The notes: a model not told the origin generated them from the sequence alone. 64,000 nt of DNA from Gongronella butleri (GCA_025201375.1 JAIWZP010000040.1:1-64000), one strand, 5' to 3'; shown: positions 10,584 through 22,677, counted from the first letter of the stretch. Numbers and translations: made by a program.

Positions 10584-12001
10584 TTATTTTTTTTCGTGTT
10601 TCAATGGGCTGGGGCCTGATTTCCTAGAAGGTTTCAGCGATTGCAGCACAGCTTTCCATCGAATGCCTTCCTGCGGCGCGGGCTGCGGCGGCACAAGCAT
10701 GGCTCCTGTCGAGTGGCGGCGAGGGTGGCGCGTTTGGGGCATTTTTTGGTGGTGCTGGTGTTGCTGGTGGTGTTGGTGGTGATGGTGATGGTGATGTTGA
10801 TGGTGATGATGATGTTGCTTTTGCCGGCCGTGGTGACGGACTTGCGGCACCTCGTCCGCGGCGGCTGCGGCGGAATGGGCGGTGTCTGCATCGGCGTTGC
10901 TCGTTTTTATTGTCGAGGACGGCGCCGCTGCAAGCGGATGCACATTCTCCTCCATGTCCGCGGGCACTGCTTTCTTGTCCGACACCCGTGGCGCGTCCGG
11001 CGCGCGTGGTGATGACGACGGCGCGGACGTGGACACTAAAACAGGCAATGTTGGCTTTGAAACCGTTGTTTCGCATTGTTTTTCTGTTTCGCTGCCATTG
11101 AGCGCGCCTTTTTCGCGATGGAGCGTGTTTTCCTCGCCAGGGAGCGTGTCTTGGTTTTCGTCGTGATCGTCGGGCAACGGCGGCAGGCGTGTGCGCGGCT
11201 TGATATCATCGTCGCTGGTGAATTCGGTGCAAATGACCATGACACGGTCATCAAAGCTGACTTTGCGCGGCGGACGCACGTAGACGGCGGCACCGAGGAC
11301 AGGCGTGCTGGGCAAGCGCTTGCGGTGGAAAAAGGATGGGCGGCGAGATGACGATGATGATAAAAGGGGCATTGTCCACGGCAAAGAGGCGTTTACAGGC
11401 TCTGGTGTGCTGGGCAACGACTGGGACGACCCAGCGGACGACGATGCGGACGATTCCGACGAGGAGGCATCGGGCGATGGTGGCCGGTCGCGGGCATGCC
11501 GGTGATGTGCATGTCGATCACGCTTGGAACGGGATTTGGGTGCACCTGTTTCTTGCTCTGCTTGGCTATTTGCACTGCTGAGCTTCCCGGGATCGCTCAA
11601 TTGGTGCGGCAGCTTGTGTGGCCGCACAAAGCTCAATGGCGAGTCGGTCGGCGCGCGACTAAATGGGCAAAAAGAAAGAAAAAAATAGAAAATGAGCAAT
11701 TTTTAGCGCACACGCCACCGGGTCTACTCCCAAAGATGGCACATGGGGGGACCAAGCCGAGCCCCTGAATGAAGCAGGGGGGACACGCAGGGTTGCTAGA
11801 GCCAACGTACGTTTTTGGCCTCGGGACAGAGGTGATGATGGATTTGGGCGGTCTTTGGTATTTTTGACGCGATGACGCCGTGCTTATCGATTGATAAAAG
11901 TGGTAGTGGTGTGCCTGGCCGACGACCGTGACAGACGACTCGGCCGTAGTGATGGTGGCCGACGACGGCGATAGAGAGGTATGCTTTGCGAGGAGTGTCA
12001 T
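10584..12001 (-). CDS. Low-complexity protein with KVSF (RVxF-like) motif
   Basis: Two exons (12001-11811 and 11658-10584) joined by a GT-AG intron give 421 residues. No catalytic domain is visible; most of the chain is Ser/Thr/Pro-rich. One short block stands out as ordered and conserved-looking at about residues 190-215: VYVRPPRKVSFDDRVMVICT. It contains RKVSF, a good match to the RVxF docking motif used by regulatory subunits of protein phosphatase 1. A His/Gln run (more than 20 His) sits near residue 350 and gives GTG repeats on the plus strand at 10750-10825. The C-terminus is basic. Interpreted tentatively as a PP1-binding or scaffold protein. The gene model is good and the function is inference. 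Confidence 0.7.
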
Positions 12002-12068
12002 GATAAAACAAAGTGGTATAATGGATTAAATACAGGCACTAAGGCTATTCTAAAATACAAAGACAACG

Positions 12069-12335
12069 TCAACCATGAAAAAACAGCCCACTTGTTGTCA
12101 ACGATATAAAAAAAGAGGGCAAACGAGACAACAGAAACAAAGAAAAAGAGCGAAAAACAGCCAAAAAGTGGAAAAAAAAAAGGCGAAGCACCCACCCCCT
12201 TTTTTGTGGGGCAACCCCGGATGGCCTGTGTTTTAGCGAGCGAGCCCAATGATCTGTCATATGCTTTTTCCACAAGGCAAAATAGACGTAGCACAAGACG
12301 AAACCCGCCATCAAATAGCTTGGCCAGCGGCCCAT
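12069..12335 (-). CDS. Possible small membrane protein ORF
   Basis: An 88-codon frame starting at 12335 whose first 45 residues look protein-like: MGRWPSYLMAGFVLCYVYFA followed by a Lys/His/Trp-rich stretch, which reads as one membrane segment. The second half is encoded by T-rich DNA and is Phe/Leu/Ser-rich, more like untranslated or intronic sequence. No family is recognised. It could be a small mitochondrial or ER membrane protein with a missed splice, or part of the 5' region of the adjacent gene starting at 12001. Confidence 0.25.
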   Translation of the reverse strand: MGRWPSYLMAGFVLCYVYFALWKKHMTDHWARSLKHRPSGVAPQKRGWVLRLFFFHFLAVFRSFSLFLLSRLPSFFISLTTSGLFFHG

Positions 12336-12499
12336 GACTTTTTTATTTAGGAAAAGAAACAAGATGGATATGGTGGGGGATCTAGTGGTAAGAAAGGCGC
12401 GGCGTAAAAAATAATGGGATTGGGCAAGAGGGGAGGGGGGGATGGGGAGAAGAAGAGAGAAAAAAGAGAGAAAAGAATCAAAAATAAAGAAAAAAAAAA

Positions 12500-12734
12500 C
12501 TAGGCAATGGCCATCAGGACCATTTGTGAGGTGAATTCATCAGGGCTCTTGACAGCCAATTCAAAGGCAACACCGGTGGAGTTGTTGAATGTCATGCGAC
12601 AGCGGGCCAAGACCTTGACACCACCCAAAAACGTACCAGCCATCAACAAGGTGTGCACACTCGCGCTCTTGGGCAGCGCGCTGTCTTCAAGGGCTTGCAT
12701 GCCGAGCAGATCCAGGATCGACGAGCACGCCACT

Positions 12735-12772
<38 letters not shown>

Positions 12773-15700
12773 GAAATCCATCAGTCAATTCGTTTTTTGA
12801 CGTCATTTTTTTCATTTCGTTCGATTTTTTTTTACCTTTGAGGCTAGGAGCCTTTTCCTTGTCCAGAGCAAAAGTTTCGACGAGCTCGTCCTCTTGCTCG
12901 TCCCATTCTTGCTGGAATTGTGAAATGTACTGGGGGCGGATATAGTCGCTGATGGACCATTCAATGTCCTCGACCTGATATTCGTCGTCGTAGCCGTCTG
13001 CATCGGGCTCGCCGGTGGTGGGATCGCACTCCTTGACGTCGAAGCGCAGCGTGTTTGAGAAGGCGCCGACGGCGAGATCCTCTTCGGGGGTCAATTGCTC
13101 AAAAGCGACGTAAATGACGCCGGGCACGTTGTACTCGAGCTTGGCGGCGGGGATCTCGATGACGGGCTCGAGCGGCACGTCGTCCAGAGGCTGCATGACC
13201 ATCTGCACGTTCTCGAGCAGCTGGTCGTTCAAGGTATTGGTGCAGTTGAACTGGAAAACAACATGGCGCGCGTACGTGTGCTTGACGCAGTGCACAACGT
13301 ACTCGGTCTCGGACTCGGTCAGCGGCACCGGCTTGCTGGAGCTCTTGAACAAGGCGCCAAACGCGCGGAACGCCTCAATCTCGCCCAATTGCTCCGCGTA
13401 CACGGCTTGCTGGTCCAAGCTGCCCGACATGGTCACCGGTGGCGTCGCAGAGGGCAGGTTGTGTGTGGTCGTTGTGGCCGACGGTGATGGCGTCGCCAGT
13501 GTGGGCGTCATGATGATGTCTTGCGTGCGCTGGCGACGGCGCTCATCCTCTTCTTGCTGCTTGCTAATCATCGGCACAGCAGACAGATCGAATTGCTTGT
13601 CATTGCCCAGCGGGCTGCTCACGTACTCGACCAATTGGCGCTCAAGCGTCGGCAGAGCAAACGTGGCATCTAAGAGAGGGGGGGAAAGAGGACGGAAAAC
13701 GAGAAAAAAAGAGAAAAAACCGTCAGCAACCAACATTCGTTTTCCCATTCTCTTTTTTTTTTTTTACCATCTTGGACGAATTGACGCGCAAGGTCGTCGT
13801 GATCCATGAGCTTGAGGTACAGGGTGGCACGGTCGCGCACCTCATCGTCGACATCATCGAGACAACGTGTGAGAAGGACGCGCACGCTCTTTTTAACCAG
13901 CGAGTCTTGGACATGGACGCCAAACTTGGCGAGCGCGCTGACGGCCGCGGCACGGACAATGGAATTCTCGAGGATGACGCGGTTGTAGATGTAGCGGATG
14001 TATTTCGTGGGTGTGGGCGTTTTTGGGCCCTCGACGCCGAGAACGTGAAGGATGCGGACCGACAACTTTGTGAATTCGCAGTCCTCGATGAATTCACACA
14101 GGTGCGAGAGCGCGGCGTCCTTGGCATCAGTGATGAACTTGACCATGTCGAAAATGGCCTCGACAACCGTCTTTTTGAAATCGTAGCCGCCCTCGTCGCG
14201 CAGCACGCCGCTCAAAAAGTTGAGCATGATCGCCTGCTTGGCTGGGAACTTTAGGCACAAGGACCGGATCGCCTCGACGACAATCACCTTGAATTCGTCG
14301 GAAATCTCGCTCATGAAGCCCGAAATCTGCTTCATCAGTCGGTCCACCGACGCCTCGTTGCCCGTCTTGAGCAGCGTCGTGATGGCAAACGTGGCCACAC
14401 TGCGATTCTGGTCCGTGATCAGGTTCTCCATGTCCAAGTTGCACGGGGACACCGCAGCAGGGTTCGACATGGACAATTTGTTCAAAATACGGATCGCAGC
14501 AAAGCGCAGAGTCGGCTTGGGCGACGACAGGAACAATTGGAGCACTAAGAAATATCATGAAATAAAAAGAGCGATGAGGAACGCGTGTTACGGCCAAAAA
14601 AAGAACGCGTTTTCGCGTTTCATCGCATCTTTTTGTTAGTTTTCTCATGTTTTTTTTTACCCGAGATGGCGGGGTGCAATTCCTTCATAGAGACATCGGG
14701 CATTTCGCAAATGGCGCGAGCAGCCTCGAGATTGACCATGTCGCTCTTGTGTCGGAGGTAGCCCTCAAGGATCTCGTAGATGCGCACCGTGGAACTAGGG
14801 TCCTCTTCCATCACCTTGCAGGCAAAGCGGATCAGCATGCAAACAGCGGCCGGGTTGCGCAGCGACGAGCCGCCACCACCGCCCAAAAAGCCGCCGCTAC
14901 GGCTGCCAGAGAATGTTTGCACGAGTTTGGTGACGGCCATGCGATCGTGCTGGCGAATCAGGTACAAAAGGCCAAGCGCGTGATACTGGTTGATGCTGGA
15001 GCTCGAGATCACAACAGGGCCCTGGTTGGCCTGGCCAAAGCTCGTCATATACGACGCCGCCGACGACAACGATGATCCGCCCGACTTTGAGTGCACCGCC
15101 TCTTGCACCTCGTTCGACCACCGACGCACAATGTCCTTGGCAACATCAAACAAGTGGTAGGACGACACAAGCGCTGCAGACGACACAGATGGATTCTTGT
15201 CCACAATCGATGCCTTGAGAATGCGTTCAATGCCTTGGATCATCGATGGCTAAATGAATATAAAATGAAAAAAAGAAACGAAATGAGTGCTTTTTTCGCG
15301 TCGTGGGACCCTCCCCCCTTCCGGCGAAGCTTACGTCGGTAATGAGGCAAAGCGCACGGATCGCATTGGCGCGGTAAATGGTCTCTTGCTTCGATTGAAT
15401 GTCCTTGATCAGCGACTGCGTCACCATGATCACGTCCTCGGCAATGCCAGACAGCTCCTTGATGACAAGGTACATCATCTGGCGCAGCGAGGTCTAATTG
15501 GGAAAAAAAAGAACAAAAAAGAAAAAAATGAGCAAATTGTCGCGTAACCTGGCAACGTGGCGCGTGGTGGTCGAAATAAATAAATAAAAAAGAGCGGCTG
15601 CCTTACATCCTTGGACTGGAAGAGCTTAATGACGTTGAAAAAGAGATCGGTGGCCTCCTTTGACGCAAAGGGCTCGCCCAAATACAGCAAATAGATGATT

Positions 15701-15917
15701 TTCGTCAAAAGAATGCGACATTTGCGCGCGTTGATGGGCGACTTGTTGAAAATACGAGCTTCTTGCAGAACGGCCGTCTTGTCGAGATGATAAAACAGGC
15801 CAATTTCGCCTAACAGAAAGAGAAAGGCAAGGTGAGGCGCATGTTTCTTGCCAATTGAGAGTCGTGTCGGCGCGTGCCGCGCTTACCTGCGTCCTCGTCT
15901 CGCTTATTGTAGCTCAT
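12500..15917 (-). CDS. SEC21: Coatomer subunit gamma (gamma-COP)
   Basis: Large subunit of the COPI coat on Golgi-derived vesicles, in the F-subcomplex that binds membrane and cargo. Seven exons (15917-15887, 15809-15607, 15493-15335, 15249-14661, 14544-13768, 13669-12836, 12732-12500) give 941 residues, the family's usual size. Exon 1 encodes only [10 protein letters not shown]. The N-terminal half is the adaptin HEAT/ARM solenoid ([57 protein letters not shown]). An acidic/Thr-Pro linker leads to the appendage ([20 protein letters not shown], then the small C-terminal subdomain). The last intron carries an uninterrupted 33-A run on the plus strand (12737-12769). All junctions are GT-AG. Identity is firm. 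Confidence 0.96.
12737..12769. repeat. 33-base A homopolymer in gamma-COP intron
   Basis: Uninterrupted A run on the plus strand. In the gene's sense it is a poly(T) tract ending a few bases before the acceptor of the last intron. Confidence 0.9.
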
Positions 15918-16252
15918 GATGATGGTTCAAATGGCCTGACAAGAGAGATGAGATGAAGAATAAAAAAAAAGGCACGAGGGAATGAACGGGAGAGTGGCGC
16001 GCTGAAAAAAAAAAAAAAAAAAGAGGAAAAAGGCAAGAATTGACGTGTACGTGTATGTGTGGGCAGGTTGCAAGGGGGAATAGCTGGGACGCACACACAC
16101 CTATAGCAAGTCTAGGAAGCAAGAGTGAAAAAAAAGAAAAAGAGAGCGAGGGCAGGAAAGAAAAAACAGGACAAAAAGAATGAAAGACGAAAAGCACTTT
16201 TATTGGCTGGGCGACACGCCCCGAAAACAAAAAAAAAAAAGTGCCCCCCGCG
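15918..16252. other. Intergenic, promoter of gamma-COP
   Basis: Separates the gamma-COP start from the end of the next minus-strand gene. Dominated by A/G-rich runs on the plus strand, that is, a C/T-rich leader for gamma-COP. No gene is seen. Confidence 0.5.
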
Positions 16253-17036
16253 CTATGAATTTTTCGTGTGCAGCTTCTCTGTCAGATTGATCAGACGCTT
16301 AACTCCAAGCAGCCATTGCCCGTGCGTGTTGTACTGCTCCATCATAAGTTTGCCGTGTAATTGGTTCGCTTGCGCCCAGTCTTGCGCTTCTAAAGCTGTG
16401 AGAAAAAAAAAAACAAGATGAGCCTGTTTGCAAAAAAAAAATCGTACGATGATGCGCTTGCCTGTGCAAAGCTGATCTACAGCCTTTGCCACGTGCTTGT
16501 CCATCTGTTCTGCCTGCGCCTCGTCCAACAAGGGGCCCAGACGCTTCACAATGTCGCTGGTGATCTTCTTGTCAGGCCCATTCTACAAAGAAAAAGAAAA
16601 AAGGAAACTGAGCCCATGGATCCGCCCCCATGATATGTTCCAATGGCTTACAGTGAACGACTGCTGCAATGAATCAACCAATGCCTGCAGCCGGGGGATG
16701 TATTCCACTTGCACATGATCTGCCTGGGCATTGCTCTTTTCAAAAATCTATCAAAATCAATTTTTTTTGTCAGCTGCCTTGTTTTTTCTCTCTGAGTAAA
16801 AACAAGTTGCCTTGGTGGGAGGGTCATTCTAAGAAAGAACAAATAAATAATGGCCGTCAGCAAGCTGCTATACCATATAAAAGTCGCTATTTTACCCAGT
16901 GTGAGTCAAACTTGGCGGTGCGAAAGTCGTCCAGCTGGCCGTCGGCTATCTTGCTGTCCTGTAGCGGCTTGGGTGGCGGTGGTGGTGGCTGCCTGTCGCC
17001 AAAAGGATTCGAAGGCAGCTTGTTCTTGGTTTCCAT
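16253..17036 (-). CDS. SRA1/Sec31-C-like domain protein
   Basis: Five exons (17036-16896, 16828-16811, 16747-16652, 16582-16462, 16395-16253) give 172 residues. The start METKNKLPSNPFGDRQ leads into a Pro run, then a helical region with GPDKKITSDIVKRLGPLL and ANQLHGKLMMEQYNTHGQWL. The second stretch matches the SRA1 helical bundle, related to the C-terminus of the COPII protein Sec31. The length is that of SRA1, not of full Sec31 (over 1000 residues), so it is a stand-alone SRA1-type protein. Two introns use GC instead of GT at the donor (AAG|gcaact at 16810 and ACAG|gcaagc at 16461). No in-frame GT alternative was found for the first. The second exon is only 18 bases. The molecular role in fungi is unclear. 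Confidence 0.8.
16396..16461 (-). other. GC-AG intron in SRA1-like gene, second
   Basis: Donor ACAG|gcaagc is a strong GC-donor match and the acceptor is ctcacag. The 66-base intron is divisible by three and contains no stop, so retention would insert 22 Phe-rich residues; splicing gives the compact family-like domain. Confidence 0.6.
16748..16810 (-). other. GC-AG intron in SRA1-like gene
   Basis: Donor AAG|gcaact, acceptor gatag. Reading through gives a stop (TGA) within 25 codons, and splicing here restores NDPPTK-IFEKSN in phase 0. Confidence 0.7.
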
Positions 17037-17407
17037 GAAGGAGTCGAGGCAAAAAAGAAAGAAAAAAAAGGAAAAGGAGAAGGAATTGGATGTCTCCCCG
17101 ATCTGTATTTCAAGGCAACGAACCCTGTGGGGCAAATTGGGCGTCGGTGACACAAAAGCCAAATTGACAACAATCCCAGAAAGCGAAAAAAAAAAAAAAA
17201 AAAAATGAAGCGTCGTTTTTATTTTCAAAAGCTATGCAGAGAAGGAGGAGAATGTGAAGAAGAAAAAAAAAAAGGAGAGAGGAGTTGAGGTTTTTGGTAT
17301 GCCGAACAGATTATAAACAAGAGGGGGGAAGTGAAAGACAAAGAAAAAAAGAGGGAGTGCTATTTTACAAAAAAAGATGGGAAATCAAGCGCCACTGGGG
17401 AAAAAAT
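17037..17407. other. Intergenic, no gene seen
   Basis: Contains A-rich runs (17187-17206) and the C/T-rich leader of the SRA1-like gene on the minus strand. No coding signal is seen. Confidence 0.45.
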
Positions 17408-18584
17408 CTATCCAAAATGGTGGACAATGGCTTCGTAGCAGAAGAACATGATGGCGGCATTGGGGACGACACGCATCAGATGGGCAGACATGCCACCGTA
17501 CAGCGATGCGAGACCTTCTTCCTTCCATACCAGGCGGAATGTCTGCAGGAGGCCTGTGTATTTTACAACGCCATTGGCCTCGGCAGGCTGTCGCAGGCGC
17601 GTGCGCACCACTTCATGCGGATATGCGACGCATGCTGCCACCAGCTTGGAGATGGCCGCCGCGCCTAGATTGCCTGCCCATTGCTTGGCGCTCTTGGTGT
17701 CGTCCTTGTGTGTGTGCACGCCCCATCGCTGCTTCAATTGCTCGTAAATCACCCATTGCACGGTGCCCTCGATCACGCCAAGGTACGACGCGCTCATGCC
17801 CTTGTACAGGCCGCGAATGCCTTCTTCCTTGACAATGTGCGCAATGCAATCCACGCTGTTCTTGTATAGCCGCTGGTTACCCTGTAATTGCAATCGCGTT
17901 TTCACCACCCAGATAGGGTTCGTCACCGTCGATGTCACCACGCCCGCCGTCGCAGCAGAGATCAAATGCACGCCCGCGGTCTCGCGACCATGGTTCAATT
18001 CCGTGTACCATCGCTTGCCATTGCCGTAGATATAAAAGTTGATCGAGCGTGCAGGCACCACGCCAACCAAATTGGGGCCGAGACCTTTGAAATACCCCGC
18101 AACACCTTCTACTTCCTTGATGCTCACCAGCAATCGCGACGTCTCGACAAAATGGCTCCACAGGTGTCGCGTCTGTGTCAATGCCGTCGTGCTCACCGGC
18201 GGTGCGGGCAAACGCTGTTGATAAAACGTGGACTAAAGGAAAAGAGTCAAAAGAATAAGTCATTGGACCCTTTTTGTAGCGCTTTGCCCTTTTTCTTTTC
18301 TTTTTTTTTTTTTTTTTTACCTGTAACCTGGTCTTGACGACGTCCAATGGCGAGGTGCACACAGCGCCAATCATGCCACCGACACTAGAGTGAGCAAAAA
18401 AAAATCCAGAGTGTGAGGATCTTGCCACGGATCTGCCGCTCCAAGTAACCATTCGTTTTTACCCTCCGGCGACAAAGTGCACATAGGCTCTGTTCTCTTT
18501 GCGAAGCTTGATCGCAGGTTGCTGTGGTTTGGAAACTTGATCAAGAGATACAAACGAGGCTGACGACTGCTGCACGGCTGTCAT
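17408..18584 (-). CDS. RIM2: Mitochondrial pyrimidine nucleotide carrier (RIM2-type)
   Basis: Inner-membrane solute carrier of the SLC25 family. Three exons (18584-18463, 18384-18321, 18232-17408) give 336 residues. All three carrier signatures are present: SPLDVVKTRLQ (repeat 1), NPIWVVKTRLQLQ (repeat 2) and YPHEVVRTRLRQ (repeat 3). The Trp in PIWVVKTR and the block YFKGLGPNLVGVVPARSINF are typical of the pyrimidine nucleotide group (yeast Rim2, human SLC25A33/36), which imports pyrimidine nucleoside triphosphates for mitochondrial DNA and RNA synthesis. A related NAD or FAD/folate carrier is the main alternative. The N-terminal 35 residues are hydrophilic. All introns are GT-AG. Confidence 0.9.
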
Positions 18585-19419
18585 GTCGGTGTTTACAAAG
18601 AGAAAACCGGGTGAAAAAGAGAAAGAAAGTGAAAAAGAAGTGCGGAAAAAAAAAAGGTACGAAAAAAAAAAAAAAAAGTTTTCCACACATGAAATCCTGG
18701 CTTTGGATTGCTCCGTCCCCTGGCAAGGCGCTGCGGCCGACCAATCACCCGCCATAGGCAAGCCTTTTAGTTTCAACTCCAATTCGTGCGTGTGTCACCA
18801 GCATGCATGCCACACACTGAACAATGAAAAAGCTTAATTCTTAAAAAAGCGTAAACAAATTAACGTCGTGCCTCGCTTTTGCTCAAAACACCTTGAAATG
18901 TGCCTAAAAAGCGCAATTTTCATCAAAACGCTTCATTTTCATTGTTACAAGAGCAACTTTTGGCTCTGCAATCATCTTTGCAATCACACCATTGGTCGAT
19001 CTGTTTCATTGTTGTACGAGTAGATCGCTCATCATTGGCTCACAACCCAGCGACCCCGTTCTATCATTGAGTAACTAGCCTTTTACAAGCGACCCATGTG
19101 CGCACAAAAGGGCGCATTTGCAAGGCACGGCTACGCTGAATAATGGAGTACTCCTGTGCACGTATAAGAACGGGAGATAATGATGAGTTTGCGGATTAAA
19201 ACTTGGTTTAACGCTGTTATTGTAATTTTCAAGGCGAATCAAGAATTCATTATCAAACACGGTGTAACAGCCAACTCGAACGCACACTAATCTGACTTGG
19301 CGAGCTGAAAAAGACTATTAGCTTAGTGTGGGAGGAGTCAAACGGCAGCGCCAGAAGAGCGATACACGTCAATCCAAAATCAGCTGTGACCAAGCTCCCG
19401 AGTATTTATTCGCAAAAAG

Positions 19420-20060
19420 GGTCTCCAGAATGACACCAAAGCCTCTCAAAAGAAAAGGGGCATGAACAAACCACGAAAAATACAAAAAAAATAGCGTGAT
19501 CCATCTGCTGGTTGACAATCAGTAAGTAATTTTGAAATTTGCTTTCCCGACGTGAAGCATCGCGAGGACGCGCGACAGAGCTGCACCGATACATCTACCA
19601 GTTTGAGGTGCGTCAGGTGCATGAATTTGATGAGTACAGCGAGCGGGAACCACGGCTGAAGAGTGAGCAATCCTTCATTCAAAATGGCGGCAAAAACGTT
19701 CATTTTTTTGCGTTGAGCTTACTTTGCTATACTCGTTATTTTGTTACAGATCACCGGCATCCACAGGCGCAGTCGCATGTGGTCTTTCGGATGATTGGCG
19801 TTTCAAGGCGCTGTAGTCAGTTTTCGTTTGATAAGCCTTGTGGCCAAATGGACGTATCGAACTTGAATAATTATATTTTTCGCCAAAACCACATGATGGA
19901 CCCTAGGTTTTTACAGCACTGTTGGCGATAAACAGGATGTATTCATCTTGAGTGTGAATGGCGTGGCAATCGAGCTACCCAAATTTTATCGCTTGAAAAT
20001 TGTCGACCTAACCCCTTGGAAAATCCGTGAAAAATCCCCATTTTCCTGGATTTTTTAAAA
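19420..20060 (-). repeat. Dispersed repeat A, copy 2
   Basis: Minus-strand copy aligning by eye with 6200-6880 (plus) and 35030-35710 (minus). Shared pieces include GTGAATGGCGTGGCAATC, CCCCTTGGAAAATCC, a GTGCATGAATTTGATG-type box and the complement of CAACCAACAGATCGATCCCA. Confidence 0.6.
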
Positions 20061-22340
20061 TCAACATGGCGCGCCTTCTAGCAACTGCAGCCCCTTGAAA
20101 CTTTGTCATTTAGGCATTTTTGCTTCTCTCTTTTCAGAACAAACGTAAAAATCGGGGTTCTATTGAGCCGCTGACGAGAAAATCGACATTTACCGATAAA
20201 TTCGCATCTTTGGTCGCGGTACGTACGATAAATTGTGCCTCGTTCGAGTTGAAACTTGCACGTACGGAAAGATACGTGTCTGGTTGTCATTTTGCTCCCG
20301 CCAGGCAAAGTCGATGCGTGACCTTTGTACGCTCGCGACGCGTGGTCAAACATTTCAACTTCAATTTTCTCGGCAACGCACAGGGTAATAATGAGATGTG
20401 ATGCTGTGACAATAAATGCGATACTCAATCATCTATCAAATGAGCCAAGTTTTACGGGCGCACGACTAAAACTGATAGAAAAATCCAAGATTCTAACATT
20501 TGGCTTTAACCGCCATTTGTTCGAGAACGGCCAGATCAACCCCCAGTTTTTATTGCAGATTTGCTTAGAAAGGCGAAGTCGATGCATCAAATGACATGAC
20601 TCTCAGATCACCAGCGTGTAGGTTGCCAAACGGATTTTACCTTTCTGTCCGGGCCTGGACCTCTCAAAGCGGGGGACCCTCCAGATGCATTTCGACCTGA
20701 CCAAGCAACTTTTTTTTTCAAATCTGAAAAAAATATTTCACCACCAAAGACTCGTCGCAGCACCACGAAACTTTGCCACATGGAGGATTCAGACTCTCTC
20801 TTTGCAGAAAATAATAAAACCACAGGTCGATCAGGTGGTTTGACCAGGACCTTGACATTGCTCAAAACTTGGCTGTAGCGACTAGGGGTCTATTTTGCAA
20901 AAATCATTTCGCGGTAAAATCACGCTTAGATCACTGCCAAACTTTACCACTTGGATATTTCATGGCTTCTCTTTTCATGAAAAAAATTAAAAACCAGCGG
21001 GCCATCAGGCTGTTGTCAAGTCTTGCACCGTTTTCACTGATCTTTACAAATCATATAACAGACCACCGCAAATTATGTATGGATCGTCTCCAAAGCTTTG
21101 TCACTGGACTACTGTATTTCGGCGCCGCGTCTCGTTTAAAAAAATCCTTAAAATCTAGAGGTCAATCAGATGACCGTAGTGAAAACCCAAAAAACGCTCA
21201 CATTTTTACTGCAAGCACCAGAAATCATTGTTGGATCGTCTCCAAAACTTTTTCATCAGGCCATTTTGTTGCGCCTTTTTTCAACATGGTGTTGAAAACC
21301 AGAGGTCCGTTAAGTCGTTGTGTAGCTTGATCCAAAATATCGATATTTTCACAAATTCAGCAGTGTCTCTCGAAATATTTTGTGGATCGGGATGAAACTG
21401 GTACCACTCAAAAGAGACACGGTCGCTCGACATTTCCGGAACGTTTGTTTGCCCGATGCATGACCTTTGTACGCTTGTGAAAGCCATTCAAACATTTCAA
21501 AAATTTTCAACCTCGATGTTCTCGGCAACCGATTCGACAACACACAGTGCTTTTAATGTGTCAAAATCAACTGCTGTACCTCTATCGAACGAGACCAGAT
21601 TCATCGATGGATGGCTAAAACTCGCAGAGAAAATCCATTTTTCATCAAAATCTTTGATCGCAATTTGCTCGACAACGGTCTAATAAACATGTAATTTTTA
21701 TTCCAGTTTATAAACAAACAGGGGGCAAAGCAACTAATGGGATGACTTGCAACACGCTATCTTGGGTTTAAACTTTTTGCATCGGTTATTTCACCTGGTT
21801 GCAGCCCATTACCACCACCAATCACCACACAAAAATGTGCAAAACAAAAAAATAAAAAAATGCAAACACAACAAAAATCCATGCAATTTATGCACCTTAA
21901 TTTGGAAGTGTCAAACCTTAAAATTTTGCAAAAACATCTTGCCTCAAGTAAGCAATTTACTCAGTCGATTGCCGTTCATGCGTCACTCTTTGGGCTTTTT
22001 TCTTGTGCTGGGACGACCTGCCATTTTGTCAGCGAATAGCAAATTGTCGGAGTTGCCTGTTTGGGATGCATTGATCGCTCGGAGTTCAAAATTTCCCAAA
22101 TTTGTCATTTTCTGAGATTGAAATGTAACCCCTGAGTGACCCCTGAATTTTTAAAGTGGTCCTAGTAGCGCTTTGGGGGTTTAAGCTTTTTTGTTTCAAA
22201 TTTTGTGCTGAATGCGATGCAGTTATTTTTGAGCAGGGTCGACCAAGCAGATGGCGAGCAAAATGCAATAAATAGGACAAATGGGAGGTTTTTGGTGGGT
22301 TTTTGACTTTTTGCATTTTCGAGTTCAAAAATTCAGACAT
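20060..22340 (+). repeat. Dispersed repeat B, copy 1
   Basis: Shares long blocks in the same order with about 60580-62160: GGCAAAGTCGATGCGTGACC, ACGGTCTAATAAACATGTAA, CTAATGGGATGACTTGCAAC, GATTGCCGTTCATGCGTCAC and TGCCTGTTTGGGATGCATTG. Internal sub-repeats (TGGATCGTCTCCAAAGCTTT at about 21080 and again at about 21235) show it is itself composite. The open frames are short and drifting, so it is old and non-coding or dead. Confidence 0.65.
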
Positions 22341-22494
22341 GTACCGGTATTACTGTATGATGATGATGGATTGATGGTGGTCGCGCGCGTCGCTCGTCGT
22401 GCGTATTGCTTGCTTGCTTCTTGGATCTTTGGATGCACTCTAGCTACTACAGTATTATTATTGTTATATTTGTACTGTTGTATGATATTATTTA

Positions 22495-22518
22495 TGTACT
22501 GTACTGTACTGTAGTACA
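22495..22518. repeat. TACTG microsatellite/palindrome
   Basis: ATGTACTGTACTGTACTGTA followed by GTAC. A similar array lies at 23584-23609, on the other side of the small ORF at 22732. Confidence 0.7.
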
Positions 22519-22557
22519 AGAAGTGGGGTGGCGGGTGGGCCTCTTCTCCTCATTATT

Positions 22558-22677
22558 GTTTTTTTCTTTTTTTTTGTTTTTCTTTTCTTTGTTTTTCTTT
22601 TTTTTGTTTTTCTTTTTTTTTCTTTTTTTTGTTTTTCTTTTTTTGTTTTTCTTTTTTTTGTTTTACTTTGTTTTAGG
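22558..22677. repeat. T-rich simple repeat, possible intron tail
   Basis: About 120 bases of T runs separated by single G or C (TTTTTGTTTTTC units), ending in GTTTTAG. It looks like the polypyrimidine end of an intron leading into the ORF at 22732. Confidence 0.6.

Noticed and set aside
13772..14254. 160-codon plus-strand frame inside gamma-COP
   Set aside because: Antisense shadow of a conserved gamma-COP exon; the sense strand gives clear coatomer sequence.
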